DNA of 64,000 nucleotides, from assembly GCA_016713645.1 (NCBI GenBank), contig JADJOU010000011.1:1-64000 (forward strand). The letters are read 5' to 3'. This DNA is from Bacteroidota bacterium (GTDB lineage Bacteria > Bacteroidota > Bacteroidia > Chitinophagales > JADJOU01). This document shows, one piece after another, positions 28,799 through 38,776 of the stretch. The number at the start of each line of letters is the position of its first letter. Position 1 is the first letter of the stretch. Made by a program: the position numbers and the translations under genes. Under the pieces are notes generated by a model. It was not told where the DNA came from and did not search any database. It worked only from the letters and a program-made list of their open reading frames with translations.

Positions 28799-29902
28799 AT
28801 GAAAATAACAGAAGAACAAGTTTTATCAGCCCTGCGCACGGTTGATGATCCAGATTTAAAGAAGGATTTGGTCAGTTTGAATATGATTGAAAATATCATC
28901 ATCAGAGATCAGTCCATTGCTTTTACAGTCGTGCTTACTACCCCAGCATGTCCATTGAAAGAGAAGATTAAGTCCGATTGTATCAAAGCCATCAAAAAGT
29001 CACTTGGAGAAGATTTGCTGATTACCATCAATATGACTTCGAATGTAAATACAACGAGAAGTCAAGCCATCAATGTATTGCCGAGTGTAAAAAATATTAT
29101 TTGCATTGCTTCAGGCAAAGGTGGCGTGGGCAAATCGACCATAGCGGTGAATCTTGCCGTGGAATTGGCGAATCAGGGGGCTAAAGTTGGATTGATTGAT
29201 GCGGACATACATGGTCCTTCTATTCCAACAATGTTAGGAATAAAAGGGAAAAAGCCAGCTGTGCGAGAAATCAAAGGGAAGAATTATATTTTACCTTACG
29301 AAATCAACGAAAATTTAAAAGTACTTTCAATAGGATTATTGGTAGATGAGCGACAAGCCATTGTTTGGCGAGGCGCAATGGTGACTTCAGCCATCAAACA
29401 ATTCATCACAGATTGTATATGGGGACAATTGGATTATCTATTTATCGATATGCCTCCAGGAACTGGAGATGTCCATTTGACAATGGTTCAGACCGTTCCA
29501 GTTACAGGTGCAATTATCGTAACAACGCCTCAAGAAATAGCCTTGGCTGATGCGCGAAAAGCCCTTTCTATGTTTAGAATGCCTTCAATCAATGTGCCAA
29601 TTATCGGGGTCATTGAGAATATGGCTTATTTTACGCCAGCTGAATTACCTGAAAATAAATATTATATCTTCGGCAATGGCGGAGGGAAAGCCTTAGCAGA
29701 TGAATATGAAGTGCCATTCTTAGGGCAAATTCCGCTTATCCAAGCAATACGCGAAGGAGGAGATGGAGGTTTCCCGATTACAATGATGGAAAAGAATCTA
29801 GCGAATGCAGCATTTGAGGACATCGCTCAAAATGCAGCGAGAGAAATATCCATCAGAAATGCAAATAATCCACCTACAGAAAAAGTCGAAATACTCGCTT
29901 AA
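28799..29902 (+). CDS. mrp: Mrp/NBP35 family iron-sulfur carrier ATPase
   Basis: Cytoplasmic P-loop ATPase that carries and delivers iron-sulfur clusters. An N-terminal MIP18-like domain occupies about residues 1-85. The deviant Walker A motif SGKGGVGKST spans about 105-114 and the Mrp signature DMPPGTGDVHLTMV follows near residue 220. It has 367 residues. It is followed after 9 bases by a NifU-like scaffold gene, a common pairing for cluster assembly, and starts four bases after the Ig-repeat gene stop. Intact frame. Confidence 0.95.
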   Translation: MKITEEQVLSALRTVDDPDLKKDLVSLNMIENIIIRDQSIAFTVVLTTPACPLKEKIKSDCIKAIKKSLGEDLLITINMTSNVNTTRSQAINVLPSVKNIICIASGKGGVGKSTIAVNLAVELANQGAKVGLIDADIHGPSIPTMLGIKGKKPAVREIKGKNYILPYEINENLKVLSIGLLVDERQAIVWRGAMVTSAIKQFITDCIWGQLDYLFIDMPPGTGDVHLTMVQTVPVTGAIIVTTPQEIALADARKALSMFRMPSINVPIIGVIENMAYFTPAELPENKYYIFGNGGGKALADEYEVPFLGQIPLIQAIREGGDGGFPITMMEKNLANAAFEDIAQNAAREISIRNANNPPTEKVEILA

Positions 29903-29911
29903 AGATTTATT

Positions 29912-30148
29912 GTGAATAAAGAAGAACTGATTGCCAAACTCAACGAATGTATATTGCCCTTGCGCCCTTATTTTAAAGATGATGGCGGAGATATTGAAAT
30001 TGTCGGCATCACGGATGACAATATTGTTAAAGTGAAATTATTGGGCATGTGCCAAACTTGTCCGCAGAGCCATATGACTTTAAAGGCAGGAATTGAAACG
30101 ACTATCAAACAAGCATATCCTCAAATTAAATCCGTTGAAGCAGTTTAA
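29912..30148 (+). CDS. NifU-like scaffold domain protein
   Basis: A 78-residue free-standing NifU C-terminal domain that binds a 4Fe-4S cluster through the motif LLGMCQTCPQS (the CxxC of the family). GTG at 29912 is the only usable start before the conserved ILPLRPYFKDDGGDIE; it lies nine bases after mrp, so cotranscription and use with mrp for cluster delivery are likely. It is followed by pyrF after three bases, extending the unit mrp-nifU-pyrF. The frame is intact. Confidence 0.93.
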   Translation: MNKEELIAKLNECILPLRPYFKDDGGDIEIVGITDDNIVKVKLLGMCQTCPQSHMTLKAGIETTIKQAYPQIKSVEAV

Positions 30149-30151
30149 AAG

Positions 30152-30955
30152 ATGAATAGATTCGAACTCATTGAACAAATAAAGAAGACAAAATCATTCC
30201 TCTGCATTGGTTTAGACCCTGATTTGTCCAAGTTCCCACCACATTTGTTGGCAAGTGAAGATCCCATTTTTGAATTCAACAAAGCGATTATCGATGCGAC
30301 CAAAGATTTTTGCGTTGCATATAAGCCCAATACCGCTTTTTATGAGGCATACGGCGTCAAAGGTTGGATTTCTTTTGAAAAAACAGTTCAATATATACCC
30401 AAAGATAAATTCATCATTGCAGATGCAAAGCGAGGAGATATCGGCAATACCTCAACACAATACGCCAAAGCTTTTTTTGAAGCCTTTCCCTGTGATGCGG
30501 TTACCGTAGCGCCTTATATGGGAGAAGATTCCGTTAAGCCCTTTTTACAATTCAAAGATAAATGGGCAATCGTATTAGGTTTGACTTCTAATGCGGGCAA
30601 TATAGATTTTCAAATCATCAAAAATGAATTTGAAGAGAGCAATTATGAGACGGTGCTCAAGCGCGTTTCATCTTGGGGAAGTGCTGATAACACGATGTTT
30701 GTGGTAGGAGCTACCAATCCCACTTATTTTGCTTCTATTCGAAAAATTATTCCCAATCATTTTTTACTTGTGCCAGGTGTTGGCGCGCAAGGTGGCAGCT
30801 TGCAAGAAGTCTGTAAGAATGGTTTAAATAGCGATATAGGACTCCTCGTCAATTCTGCGAGAGATATTATTTACGCATCAAAAGAGACGGATTTTGCGCA
30901 GAGGGCTGGCGAAAAGGCCTATGCCCTTCAAGTGGAAATGAGTCAGTGGCTCTAG
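30152..30955 (+). CDS. pyrF: Orotidine 5'-phosphate decarboxylase, type 2
   Basis: Converts orotidine monophosphate to UMP in pyrimidine synthesis. It has 267 residues. The catalytic stretch IADAKRGDIGNTSTQYAK places Asp91, Lys93 and Asp96 as in the type 2 family. The phosphate-binding end is seen in FLLVPGVGAQGG. It begins three bases after the NifU-like gene and is convergent with menF. A pyrR gene at 59297 shows that pyrimidine control exists elsewhere in this window. No irregularities. Confidence 0.96.
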   Translation: MNRFELIEQIKKTKSFLCIGLDPDLSKFPPHLLASEDPIFEFNKAIIDATKDFCVAYKPNTAFYEAYGVKGWISFEKTVQYIPKDKFIIADAKRGDIGNTSTQYAKAFFEAFPCDAVTVAPYMGEDSVKPFLQFKDKWAIVLGLTSNAGNIDFQIIKNEFEESNYETVLKRVSSWGSADNTMFVVGATNPTYFASIRKIIPNHFLLVPGVGAQGGSLQEVCKNGLNSDIGLLVNSARDIIYASKETDFAQRAGEKAYALQVEMSQWL

Positions 30956-30968
30956 TCTAGAACTAATG

Positions 30969-31981
30969 CTATAATAATGACAAAAGGGTATTCATTTTTT
31001 GTTCCGCTTCCTCCCATTCTTCATCAATGACGGAACCAGCAGTGATGCCTCCTCCAGCATATAAAGCGATTTTGTCGGAGAATACTTGCATGCAGCGAAT
31101 GTGCACAAAATACGTCTCCATTGTTTCATTTTGAATCCCCCAATATCCACCATATAAGTCCCGATTGTGTTGCTCGTGTTTTTGAATGAAATCAAGCGCT
31201 TCTTGTTTGGGAAAGCCTGAAATAGCTGGTGTGGGATGCAATGCACGTAAAACATTTTCTGTCGAAACGCCCGACTCCAAGTCTGCATGAATCCGATTTT
31301 TTAAATGAGCCACAGGACCTGCTGGTGCTATTTCTCTTTCTTGAATGGAGATGCTTTGATTGATACAGAACGGGGCAAGGGTCTCGAATATTGATTTTGT
31401 CACAATGTCCTGCTCTTCAAATTCCTTTGAATCAAAGCGGTCTGTACTTTCTTTTGTTTGGTTCCCGTGAGCGAAACCGTTTCAATTTGATTTAAATTTC
31501 GCTTCAATAATAGTTCTGGCGATGCTGCAATCCATGCGCAATGCTCAAATGTAAAGAGCGAGATCGCTGCTTGGGGATAGGCTTTGCTCAAACGTTGAAA
31601 GTAATTGATCAGGTTGAAATTAGCTGGTTTGTCTATGATTTTTATTTTAGAAATGATTACTTTGTGCAGGGAGGATTGAGTAAATTCAAGTTGCGCATTT
31701 TGTATATTTTCCGTATAATCTCTTCGATCAGTCTTCTTTAAATGACAAGGCGAAAAGGACATGGAGCCAATCATGGTCTCAATTTTACTGCTGGTCGATT
31801 CAAAGGAAAATTTGTTTAGTGCAGGATTGAATGGTTGAACATGCAATGATGCGCCTTGTTTTTCTATGGTTTGGGAAGTTTGAAAATATTGATAGGCCTC
31901 TTCATTTGGCATGCGTATCATAGCGAATGGGGCAACGTGTTGCATACTTGTATAAATGATTTTGGCGAATATTGCTTTCAA
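30969..31981 (-). CDS. menF: Isochorismate synthase (one frame lesion)
   Basis: Chorismate-utilising enzyme making isochorismate, first step of menaquinone synthesis. The conserved second half has the chorismate-binding segment HPTPAISGFPKQEALDFIQ and GYWG, and the metal-binding end YAGGGITAGSVIDEEWEE. Near 31438-31442 the frame breaks: adding one base joins LTGTKQKKVQTRF to DSKEFEEQDIVTKSIFE and restores about 338 residues, a shorter form than E. coli EntC/MenF but usual in Bacteroidota. It is convergent with pyrF and divergent from the phosphatase gene. Confidence 0.88.
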
Positions 31982-32003
31982 ATATCTTATTTTTATTCAG
32001 ATT

Positions 32004-32628
32004 ATGCAAGAGAAAGAAATCTATATCATCAGGCATGGAGAGACGGATATGAATAAGCGCAATATGGTGCAGGGGAGAGGCGTGAATTCAGTTCTCAATG
32101 AGCATGGACATCGACAAGCAAAAGCTTTTTTTGAAGCGTATCGCCATATTCCATTTGAAATTGCCTATTCATCTAGTTTGACGCGCACCATTCAAACGAT
32201 TCAACCTTTTGTGCAATTGGGAATTGAACATAGAGCCATGACGAGAAATCGATGAAATGGATTGGGGTATCCAAGAGGGTATGGTGCCAACAGAAGCTTC
32301 TACCGCGGAGTTTACGCGCATATTAGAGGCATGGAGAAATGGCAATTTTGATACGCGCATTGAGCGAGGTGAAACACCATTGGAAGTTCAAATGCGCTTG
32401 AGCCTTTTTATGAAAGGCCTCATTGATTCTCCGTATCAGAAAATATTAGTTTGTACACATGGTCGATCGATGAGAATCTTGTTGTGCACGATGTTGGGAA
32501 GGGCATTGACTGATATGGATGAATTTCCGCATCATAATACCTGCCTCTATAAATTGATATGGAAAAGCGGACAATTTGAAATTCAAGCGTCCTGTAATAC
32601 AGACCACCTGAACGATATCATTATTTAG
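32004..32628 (+). CDS. Histidine phosphatase family protein (one frame lesion)
   Basis: Phosphoglycerate mutase-like phosphatase. The N-terminal motif YIIRHGETDMNK (RHG, phosphohistidine) and the later THGRSMRILL (second catalytic His) are visible. ATG at 32004 gives MQEKEIYIIRHGETD. The frame shifts near 32245-32248; removing one A gives MTRIDEMDWGIQEG, restoring about 207 residues. It could be an alpha-ribazole or small-molecule phosphatase; no cobalamin genes are nearby. Divergent from menF, 22 bases apart. Confidence 0.87.
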
Positions 32629-32643
32629 AATAGAAAGGGCTGA

Positions 32644-33537
32644 TTACCTTTTCATCAGAATACTCAAAATGGAACCGAATTTTGACTTTAAATCTTTTCG
32701 TTCGATAATCATATCGAGGAAGCCATTTTCCATCACTGATTCAGCTGATTGAAATCCCTTAGGCAATTCTTTCTTGATGGTTTCTTTGACAACTCTAGGT
32801 CCAGCAAAACCAATCAAAGCGCCGGGTTCAGAAATATTTAAATCTCCCAACATAGCGTATGATGCAGAGACACCACCCGTTGTAGGGTCTGTCATAAAGG
32901 ATATATAAGGCAATTACGCTTCTGCCAATTGAGTGAGTTTCGCAGAGGTTTTGGCCATCTGCATTAAGGAGAAAGCAGATTCCATCATCCTTGCGCCGCC
33001 ACTTTTGGATATAATCATAAAGGCGGATTTAGAGCGAATGGCTTCGTCGATGCCTTTGCTGATGCGCTCTCCAACTACTGAGCCCATTGAACCGCCAATA
33101 AATGAAAAATCCATACATGCGATGACGAGCGGAATGCCTTGGATGGTTCCTTTGCCGACTTTGAGGGCTTCTGTCAATCCTGTAGTAGCTTGTGCCTTTT
33201 CCAATCGCTTGGGATAGGGCAATTCATCTACAAAGTTTAATTTATCCGTTGGAAGGATATTTTCAAAGAAAACATCGTATTGACCTTCATCGAATAGAAT
33301 TTGAAAATACTGTTCAGAGCTAAGTCTATCGTTGTAACCGCATTTACTGCAGACAAATAAATTCTCCGCATGGTTTTTTGATAGCATGGTGGTTTTGCAC
33401 TTTTTGCATTGATGCCAAATACCATCTGGCGTCTCCATCTTGCTATTGGTCGGTGTTTCTACGCCTTTTTTGGCGCGCTTCCACCACTTTTTATTATTTT
33501 CTGGTTCTTCTAATTCGTATTCCATAAAACTGTGCAT
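32644..33537 (-). CDS. accD: Acetyl-CoA carboxylase carboxyltransferase subunit beta (in-frame stop)
   Basis: Beta subunit of the carboxyltransferase that makes malonyl-CoA. The N-terminal zinc domain has CKKC then CSKC spaced as in AccD, and the crotonase-like body carries SGGARMMES and PYISFMTDPTTGGV. Codon 208 is TAA at 32914-32916, in frame, where the family has lysine (AEA-K-LPYISF). The text resumes in the same frame, so a single A-to-T change or consensus error explains it. As read, the protein would be cut in two. accA is not adjacent. fabD is 1.4 kb away, so fatty acid genes are loosely grouped. Confidence 0.9.
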
Positions 33538-33587
33538 TTAATGGTAAACAACTTGCGATGTCACCTCATTCCCTTTATAAAAACCGC

Positions 33588-34649
33588 TTATGCGATGGTT
33601 ATTTGATTGTTTAAATAAATATCTTGAATAGCGTTCAAAAGGGCTACGCCTTCATTCATTGGCTTTTGAAAAGCTTTTCTTCCACTGATCAAACCTTGTC
33701 CACCCGCTCTTTTATTGATAATCGCCGTCTCTACTGCTTCTGCTAAATCTGTCAAGCCTTTAGACTCACCGCCTGAATTGATTAATCCAGCTCTGCCCAT
33801 ATAGCAGTTCGCCACTTGATATCTGCATAGGTCGATTGGATTGGCCGATGTCAATTCTGAATATACTTTAGGGTGTGTCTTTCCATGCCCCACTGCAGTA
33901 TATCCGCCATTATTTGTTGGCAATTTTTGTTTGATGATATCAGATTGAATCGTCACCCCGAGGTGGTTAGCTTGTGAGGTGAGGTCAGAGGATGCGTGGT
34001 AATCAATGCCATCTTTTTTGAAGGCATTATTTCTGATATAGCACCATAAAACAGTTCCCATGCCCAATTCATGCGCATATTCGAAGGCTTCTGCCACTTC
34101 GACGATTTGTCTTCTGCTCTCGTCGCTGCCAAAATAAATAGTCGCTCCTACGGCTACTGCGCCCATATTCCAAGCATCTTTAATCGAGCCAAACATGACC
34201 TGATCGTAGGTATTTGGATACGAGAGGAATTCGTTGTGGTTGATTTTGACGATAAATGGGATTTTATGGGCGTATTTTCTAGATACAGACGCCAAAACAC
34301 CAAAAGTGGATGCAACTGCATTGCAGCCGCCTTCTATGGCTAATTTGACGATATTTTCTGAATCGAAATAGATAGGATTTGGTGCAAAGGAAGCCCCTGC
34401 AGAATGCTCTATTCCTTGGTCGACAGGCAATATAGACATATAACCTGTATTCGCCAATCTCCCATGTCCGTACAATGCTTGCATGGATTTTAGGACTTGG
34501 TTAGAGCGGTTGGTGTCCTTGAAGATTCGATCTACAAAATCCCCACCAGGTAGGTGTAGCATAGATTTGTCGATGGTCTTGCTTTGGTGGTCGAGCAATA
34601 ATTTTGCTTTGTCAGCGCCGATTAATTCTTGTATTTTATCTAAAGTCAT
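33588..34649 (-). CDS. fbaB: Fructose-bisphosphate aldolase class I (FbaB/DhnA type)
   Basis: Schiff-base aldolase of glycolysis/gluconeogenesis, 353 residues from ATG 34647-34649 (MTLDKIQELIGADKAK). An upstream in-frame ATG near 34706 is less likely because a good -7 element lies between the two. Visible motifs include LPVDQGIEHSAGASF and GAVAVGATIYFGSDES, and the Schiff-base lysine region IPFIVKINHN. Together with fbp at 37559 it supports gluconeogenesis. It is monocistronic, downstream of the divergent fabD region. Frame intact. Confidence 0.95.
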   Translation of the reverse strand: MTLDKIQELIGADKAKLLLDHQSKTIDKSMLHLPGGDFVDRIFKDTNRSNQVLKSMQALYGHGRLANTGYMSILPVDQGIEHSAGASFAPNPIYFDSENIVKLAIEGGCNAVASTFGVLASVSRKYAHKIPFIVKINHNEFLSYPNTYDQVMFGSIKDAWNMGAVAVGATIYFGSDESRRQIVEVAEAFEYAHELGMGTVLWCYIRNNAFKKDGIDYHASSDLTSQANHLGVTIQSDIIKQKLPTNNGGYTAVGHGKTHPKVYSELTSANPIDLCRYQVANCYMGRAGLINSGGESKGLTDLAEAVETAIINKRAGGQGLISGRKAFQKPMNEGVALLNAIQDIYLNNQITIA

Positions 34650-34670
34650 TGTTGAAAAAAAAATGAATGA

Positions 34671-34678
34671 CAAACTTA
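34671..34678 (-). promoter_or_regulatory. -7 element of fbaB
   Basis: On the minus strand TAAGTTTG matches TAnnTTTG and lies 22 bases upstream of the chosen ATG. The -33 box is not clear. It supports the shorter start. Confidence 0.45.
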
Positions 34679-34728
34679 CATAAAATATTTTAAACTGAGA
34701 TTTCAAGTTGAAATGATATGTAGATTTT

Positions 34729-34791
34729 TGTTAGTTGTTGGTTGTTCGGAATTGGTTGTTCGTTGTTAGTTGTTGGTTGTTCGGTGTTGGT
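34729..34791. repeat. In-phase heptamer array L3
   Basis: Nine heptamers without a slip: TGTTAGT TGTTGGT TGTTCGG AATTGGT TGTTCGT TGTTAGT TGTTGGT TGTTCGG TGTTGGT. The first three words recur in the same order as words six to eight. It lies in the 310-base divergent gap between fbaB and fabD, which holds nothing else except the fbaB promoter. Confidence 0.75.
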
Positions 34792-34959
34792 GTTTTATTG
34801 GAATTATGTATCAAAAATGGTACATCGCGCTACTAAAAAAGGGCATCGCCAATTGAAAATTGCCAATTTGCGCTTCATCGCTCGCTTGTTGCTTTTTTTC
34901 GATTATTTGAATAATAAAAATAATTTTACATCCACTGTTTACAATAAAAAAGAACAAAT

Positions 34960-35835
34960 ATGGTCGCATATATTTTTCCAGGTCAAGGAGCGCAATTCGT
35001 CGGAATGGGCAAAGACTTATATGAATCGAATGAAGATTCAAAATTTCTCTTCGAGAAAGCCAATGATATTTTGGGATTTAGAATTTCAGACGTCATGTTT
35101 GCTGGCACAATGGAAGACCTCACAGTTACTGAAGTAACGCAGCCTGCGGTCTTTTTGCATTCAGTCATTCAGGCATTATCTCTAGCTGATTTTAAACCGG
35201 ATATGGTAGCAGGGCATTCTTTGGGTGAATTTTCATCTCTAGTTGCTAACCGCACCTTGAGTTTTGAGGATGCCCTTCGCTTGGTTTCTATTCGAGCAAA
35301 GGCGATGCAAAAAGCCTGTGAAATCAATCCCTCTACTATGGCTGCTGTACTTGGATTAGAAGATAATATTGTCGAGGAAGTTTGCGCGTCGATTCAAGGA
35401 GAAGTTGTGGTGGCAGCGAATTATAATTGTCCTGGACAGTTGGTGATCTCTGGCAGTTTTAAAGGGATCGAATTGGCAGGCGAAAAATTAAAAGAGGCAG
35501 GCGCTAAACGCGTATTGCCACTCAAAGTGGGCGGTGCATTTCACTCCCCGTTGATGGAGCCAGCTAGAACTGAATTGGCTGCAGCGATTGAATCCACTCA
35601 GTTTAATACCCCTATTTGCCCAATCTATCAAAATGCGGTAGCGAAGGCAGTGAGTGATCCAGCAGAGATAAAAAAGAATTTATTGATTCAGTTGACTGCC
35701 CCGGTAAGATGGACAGAATCTGTTCAAATGATGATAGCAGATGGTGCCACACAGTTTCGAGAAGTTGGGCCAGGCAATGTATTGAGTGGCTTGGTCAAAA
35801 AAATCAATTCCACAGTTCAATCAGATAAAATTTAA
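34960..35835 (+). CDS. fabD: Malonyl-CoA:ACP transacylase
   Basis: Loads malonyl groups onto acyl carrier protein for fatty acid synthesis. It has 291 residues. The oxyanion motif FPGQGAQFVGMG is at residues 6-17, the nucleophile Ser87 in VAGHSLGEFSSL, and the catalytic His195 in VGGAFHSPLMEPA. It starts divergently from fbaB and is followed after 24 bases by kbl on the same strand. No neighbouring fab genes are present, so it may be expressed alone or with kbl. Frame intact. Confidence 0.97.
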   Translation: MVAYIFPGQGAQFVGMGKDLYESNEDSKFLFEKANDILGFRISDVMFAGTMEDLTVTEVTQPAVFLHSVIQALSLADFKPDMVAGHSLGEFSSLVANRTLSFEDALRLVSIRAKAMQKACEINPSTMAAVLGLEDNIVEEVCASIQGEVVVAANYNCPGQLVISGSFKGIELAGEKLKEAGAKRVLPLKVGGAFHSPLMEPARTELAAAIESTQFNTPICPIYQNAVAKAVSDPAEIKKNLLIQLTAPVRWTESVQMMIADGATQFREVGPGNVLSGLVKKINSTVQSDKI

Positions 35836-35859
35836 TTATTAAAAAATAAAAGAGTCGCT

Positions 35860-37047
35860 ATGTATTCAAATACAAAAACACAATTGCAAGCAGAATTAAA
35901 AGAAATTCAAGACGCAGGATTATTCAAGCGCGAGCGCGTGATTACATCACCTCAGTCGGCAGAGATCACGGTCAATGGAAAGACGGTTTTGAATTTTTGT
36001 GCCAATAATTATTTGGGTCTATCCTCGCATCCATCGGTGATACAAGCTGCAAAAGATGCCATTGATACACATGGCTATGGAATGAGTTCTGTTAGATTTA
36101 TTTGTGGCACTCAAGATATTCACAAGGAATTGGAGACTAAGATTGCCCAATTTCTCGGCACAGAGGATACGATTCTATATGCAGCAGCATTCGATGCCAA
36201 TGGAGGGATTTTTGAACCCATTATGCACGAGCAAGATGCCATCATCTCTGATGAACTAAATCACGCTTCTATCATTGATGGAATTAGGTTGTGCAAAGCA
36301 CAGCGCTTTCGTTATAAGAATAACAATATGGAGGACCTCGAGGAAAAACTTAAAGAGGCGAGTGGCGCGCGAAGAAAATTGATTGTCACTGATGGTGTAT
36401 TTTCTATGGATGGTTATATCGCACAGCTAGATAAAATATGTGATTTAGCGGATAAATACGATACGATGGTCATGGTCGATGAATGTCATGCCACTGGATT
36501 TATGGGTAAGACGGGTAGAGGAACGATTGAGCACTGCGGAGTCATGGGCAGGGTTGATATCATTACTGGGACACTTGGCAAAGCACTGGGTGGCGCATTG
36601 GGCGGTTTTACCACTGGGAGAAAAGAAATCATCGATATGCTCAGACAGCGCTCGAGACCTTATTTATTCTCAAATACGCTCGCTCCGAGTATTGTGGGTG
36701 CATCGATTAAAGTCTTGGATTTATTATCTGAATCTACGGCACTTAGGGATAAATTAGAACAGAATGCCACTTTGTTTAGAACCGAAATGACCAAAGTCGG
36801 TTTTGATATCTTACCTGGCGTGCATCCAATAACGCCTATCATGCTTTATGATGCTAAATTGTCGCAGACTTTTGCTGAGAAATTATTGGAGGAAGGAATC
36901 TACGTCATTGGATTTTATTTCCCAGTGGTGCCGAAAGAAAAAGCACGTATACGTGTGCAGATCTCTGCTGGTCATGAGACCGAGCATATTATGCGTGCTG
37001 TTGCTGCTTTTACCAAGGTGGGCAGGGAATTGGGCGTGATTAAATAA
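35860..37047 (+). CDS. kbl: Glycine C-acetyltransferase (2-amino-3-ketobutyrate CoA ligase)
   Basis: PLP enzyme that cleaves 2-amino-3-ketobutyrate with CoA to glycine and acetyl-CoA in threonine breakdown. It has 395 residues, the family length. The PLP-binding Lys241 lies in TGTLGKALGGALGGF, and the cofactor aspartate in MVMVDECHATGF. Family alpha-oxoamine synthases include AONS/BioF and ALAS, but the N-terminal RVITSPQ and FCANNYLGLSSHP fit Kbl best. No threonine dehydrogenase is adjacent. It follows fabD by 24 bases. Confidence 0.95.
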   Translation: MYSNTKTQLQAELKEIQDAGLFKRERVITSPQSAEITVNGKTVLNFCANNYLGLSSHPSVIQAAKDAIDTHGYGMSSVRFICGTQDIHKELETKIAQFLGTEDTILYAAAFDANGGIFEPIMHEQDAIISDELNHASIIDGIRLCKAQRFRYKNNNMEDLEEKLKEASGARRKLIVTDGVFSMDGYIAQLDKICDLADKYDTMVMVDECHATGFMGKTGRGTIEHCGVMGRVDIITGTLGKALGGALGGFTTGRKEIIDMLRQRSRPYLFSNTLAPSIVGASIKVLDLLSESTALRDKLEQNATLFRTEMTKVGFDILPGVHPITPIMLYDAKLSQTFAEKLLEEGIYVIGFYFPVVPKEKARIRVQISAGHETEHIMRAVAAFTKVGRELGVIK

Positions 37048-37051
37048 ACGA

Positions 37052-37471
37052 CTAAAATCCGAGCATTTTGAATATATCCAAGTGAAAAAAGTGGTCTAAT
37101 ACAAAGATAAGCACAGACCAAAATATACAAAATGCGTATATCATCAAACAGACTTTGCGCTTGTTGTCCGTCATGGTCAATGCGAGCATTACCCCGACTG
37201 GCGGAGAGAGGATAATGGGAGCGGTGATGGCAATTCCCCATAGTCCAAATCGCTCTCTAAATTTGACTAGACGTCGGTTTCGTTTATTGAAAATTTTTGA
37301 CGTGTGGTTGGGGCCATATTTCCAGAGGATATATTTGTGTTTGATATACACATCGAATTTGGCGAATACATAGATTCCGATGGCACCTCCAATTAGATTG
37401 GCCATGATCCCCGGGAAAAAACCTAGATTTGAATTAATGGCTACAATGATTCCACCCAAAAATTTAAACAT
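37052..37471 (-). CDS. Small multi-helix membrane protein
   Basis: A 139-residue protein with about three to four hydrophobic helices. A conserved-looking loop HTSKIFNKRNRRLVKFRERFGLWG precedes TAPIILSPPVGVMLALTM. This pattern resembles small membrane proteins with a DedA-like or small-multidrug-export-like motif (G-x-x-x-P-x-x-P), but I cannot name the family. It is convergent with kbl (5 bases) and downstream of fbp on the same strand. Function unknown. Confidence 0.6.
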   Translation of the reverse strand: MFKFLGGIIVAINSNLGFFPGIMANLIGGAIGIYVFAKFDVYIKHKYILWKYGPNHTSKIFNKRNRRLVKFRERFGLWGIAITAPIILSPPVGVMLALTMTDNKRKVCLMIYAFCIFWSVLIFVLDHFFHLDIFKMLGF

Positions 37472-37544
37472 GGACAGAAATAGGACTGTAAGCCATTGGA
37501 GTCAACCACAATATAATTTCGCCGCCATTCTCCACGTGAATTGT

Positions 37545-38524
37545 TTATTTAAAACTCATCAATTTTTCGACCAATTTTTTGATCCAATGATAATAGGGGT
37601 TCTTTGATGTAAATCGGTCACTTCTTTTTCTAAAATTCTCTGTTCTCCATCTGTAGCAATTCCTCCTGCTTGTTCTTGTAGAAACGCCATGGGAATACAT
37701 TCATAGAGGATGCGCAATTTCCCTTGAGGACTTTCTTTCATGGCTGGATAGATAAAAATGCCGCCTTTTAGCAGATTGCGATGAAAATCTGCTACCATAC
37801 TGCCTATATAGCGCAGTGAATATGGTCGTTTTGATGTTTTATCATCTGCGCTGCACCAGTCTACAAAATCATGGATATACTGCTCGTATTTATACATTCC
37901 TCCTTGATTGATGGAATAGGTATTATTCATTTCGGGTGTTTTGATATCGGGATGTGAAAGGCAAAATTCACCAATTGAAGCATCAAGGGTAAATCCATTC
38001 ACGCCTCTGCCAGTGGAGAAAACGAGCATGGTAGAAGATCCGTAGATAACATATCCCGCAGCGACAATCTCCGTGCCTTTTTGCAAGAAATCACTCAGTT
38101 CTACTTTGCCAGGGCTTTTCTTCTTGTAAATCGAGAAAATAGTGCCAATGGGCGCACATACGTCTATATTGCTAGAACCATCCAATGGATCAAAAAGGAC
38201 AACATAATGTGGGTCTAATTTGTGTTGGTCGTCAAATGCGATAAAAGTATCGTTTTCTTCTGAGCCTATCCCGCAGCATTGACCGCCATTTTGAAGGTAT
38301 TTTATCAATAATTGATCGGCATGGATATCTAATTTTTGAACCACTTCACCTTGGATATTTTCATCTCCAGTTGCACCAATAATATCCATCAACCCCGCCC
38401 TGTTCACATCTCTGTGAATGGTTTTGGCCGCGAGCACAATATCATTGAGCAAGGCGGTTAAATTGCCTGTTGCATTTTGAAAATCTCGTTCTTTAATGGT
38501 GATAAATTCAGTCAAGGTCATCAT
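37545..38524 (-). CDS. fbp: Fructose-1,6-bisphosphatase class 1
   Basis: Gluconeogenic phosphatase that makes fructose 6-phosphate. The metal site appears as FDPLDGSSNID (111-121) with upstream EEND, plus YPAMKESPQGKLRILYECIPMAF. As read, the protein ends at 37559 with GSKNWSKN. If the A5 run at 37563-37567 (minus strand) had one more A, it would read on as SKKLMSFK to a stop at 37545-37547; I give that longer span as an inference. Together with fbaB it covers gluconeogenesis. Starts at ATG 38524 with no promoter box found. Confidence 0.93.
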
Positions 38525-38716
38525 ATTCTTTCGGTTTGGTTTTATTATTCGGATGATAAGTCCAAAGAAAGTTTAAAAATAGGAAAAATGTACATAATCG
38601 GCTTTTCATTTTGTGCCTTTTTTAATTGAGTGAAATTGAGGCGAATGGAGAATGGGGTGGATTTTGACCGCATCTTTAATTGTTAAAAATTATTATAATC
38701 GCGAAAGGATAGATTT

Positions 38717-38750
38717 TTTGTTGGTGGAGTTTAAAAAACAACTAAATTTG
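38717..38750 (+). promoter_or_regulatory. Promoter of the small lipoprotein pair
   Basis: TTTG (38717-38720, overlapping a TTG at 38721-38723) and TAAATTTG (38743-38750) form a Bacteroidota promoter; counted from TTG the spacer is 19 bases. The ATG follows 26 bases later. It probably serves both lipoprotein genes. Confidence 0.65.
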
Positions 38751-38776
38751 TTTTTTTAAATCAAAAATTATTATTC

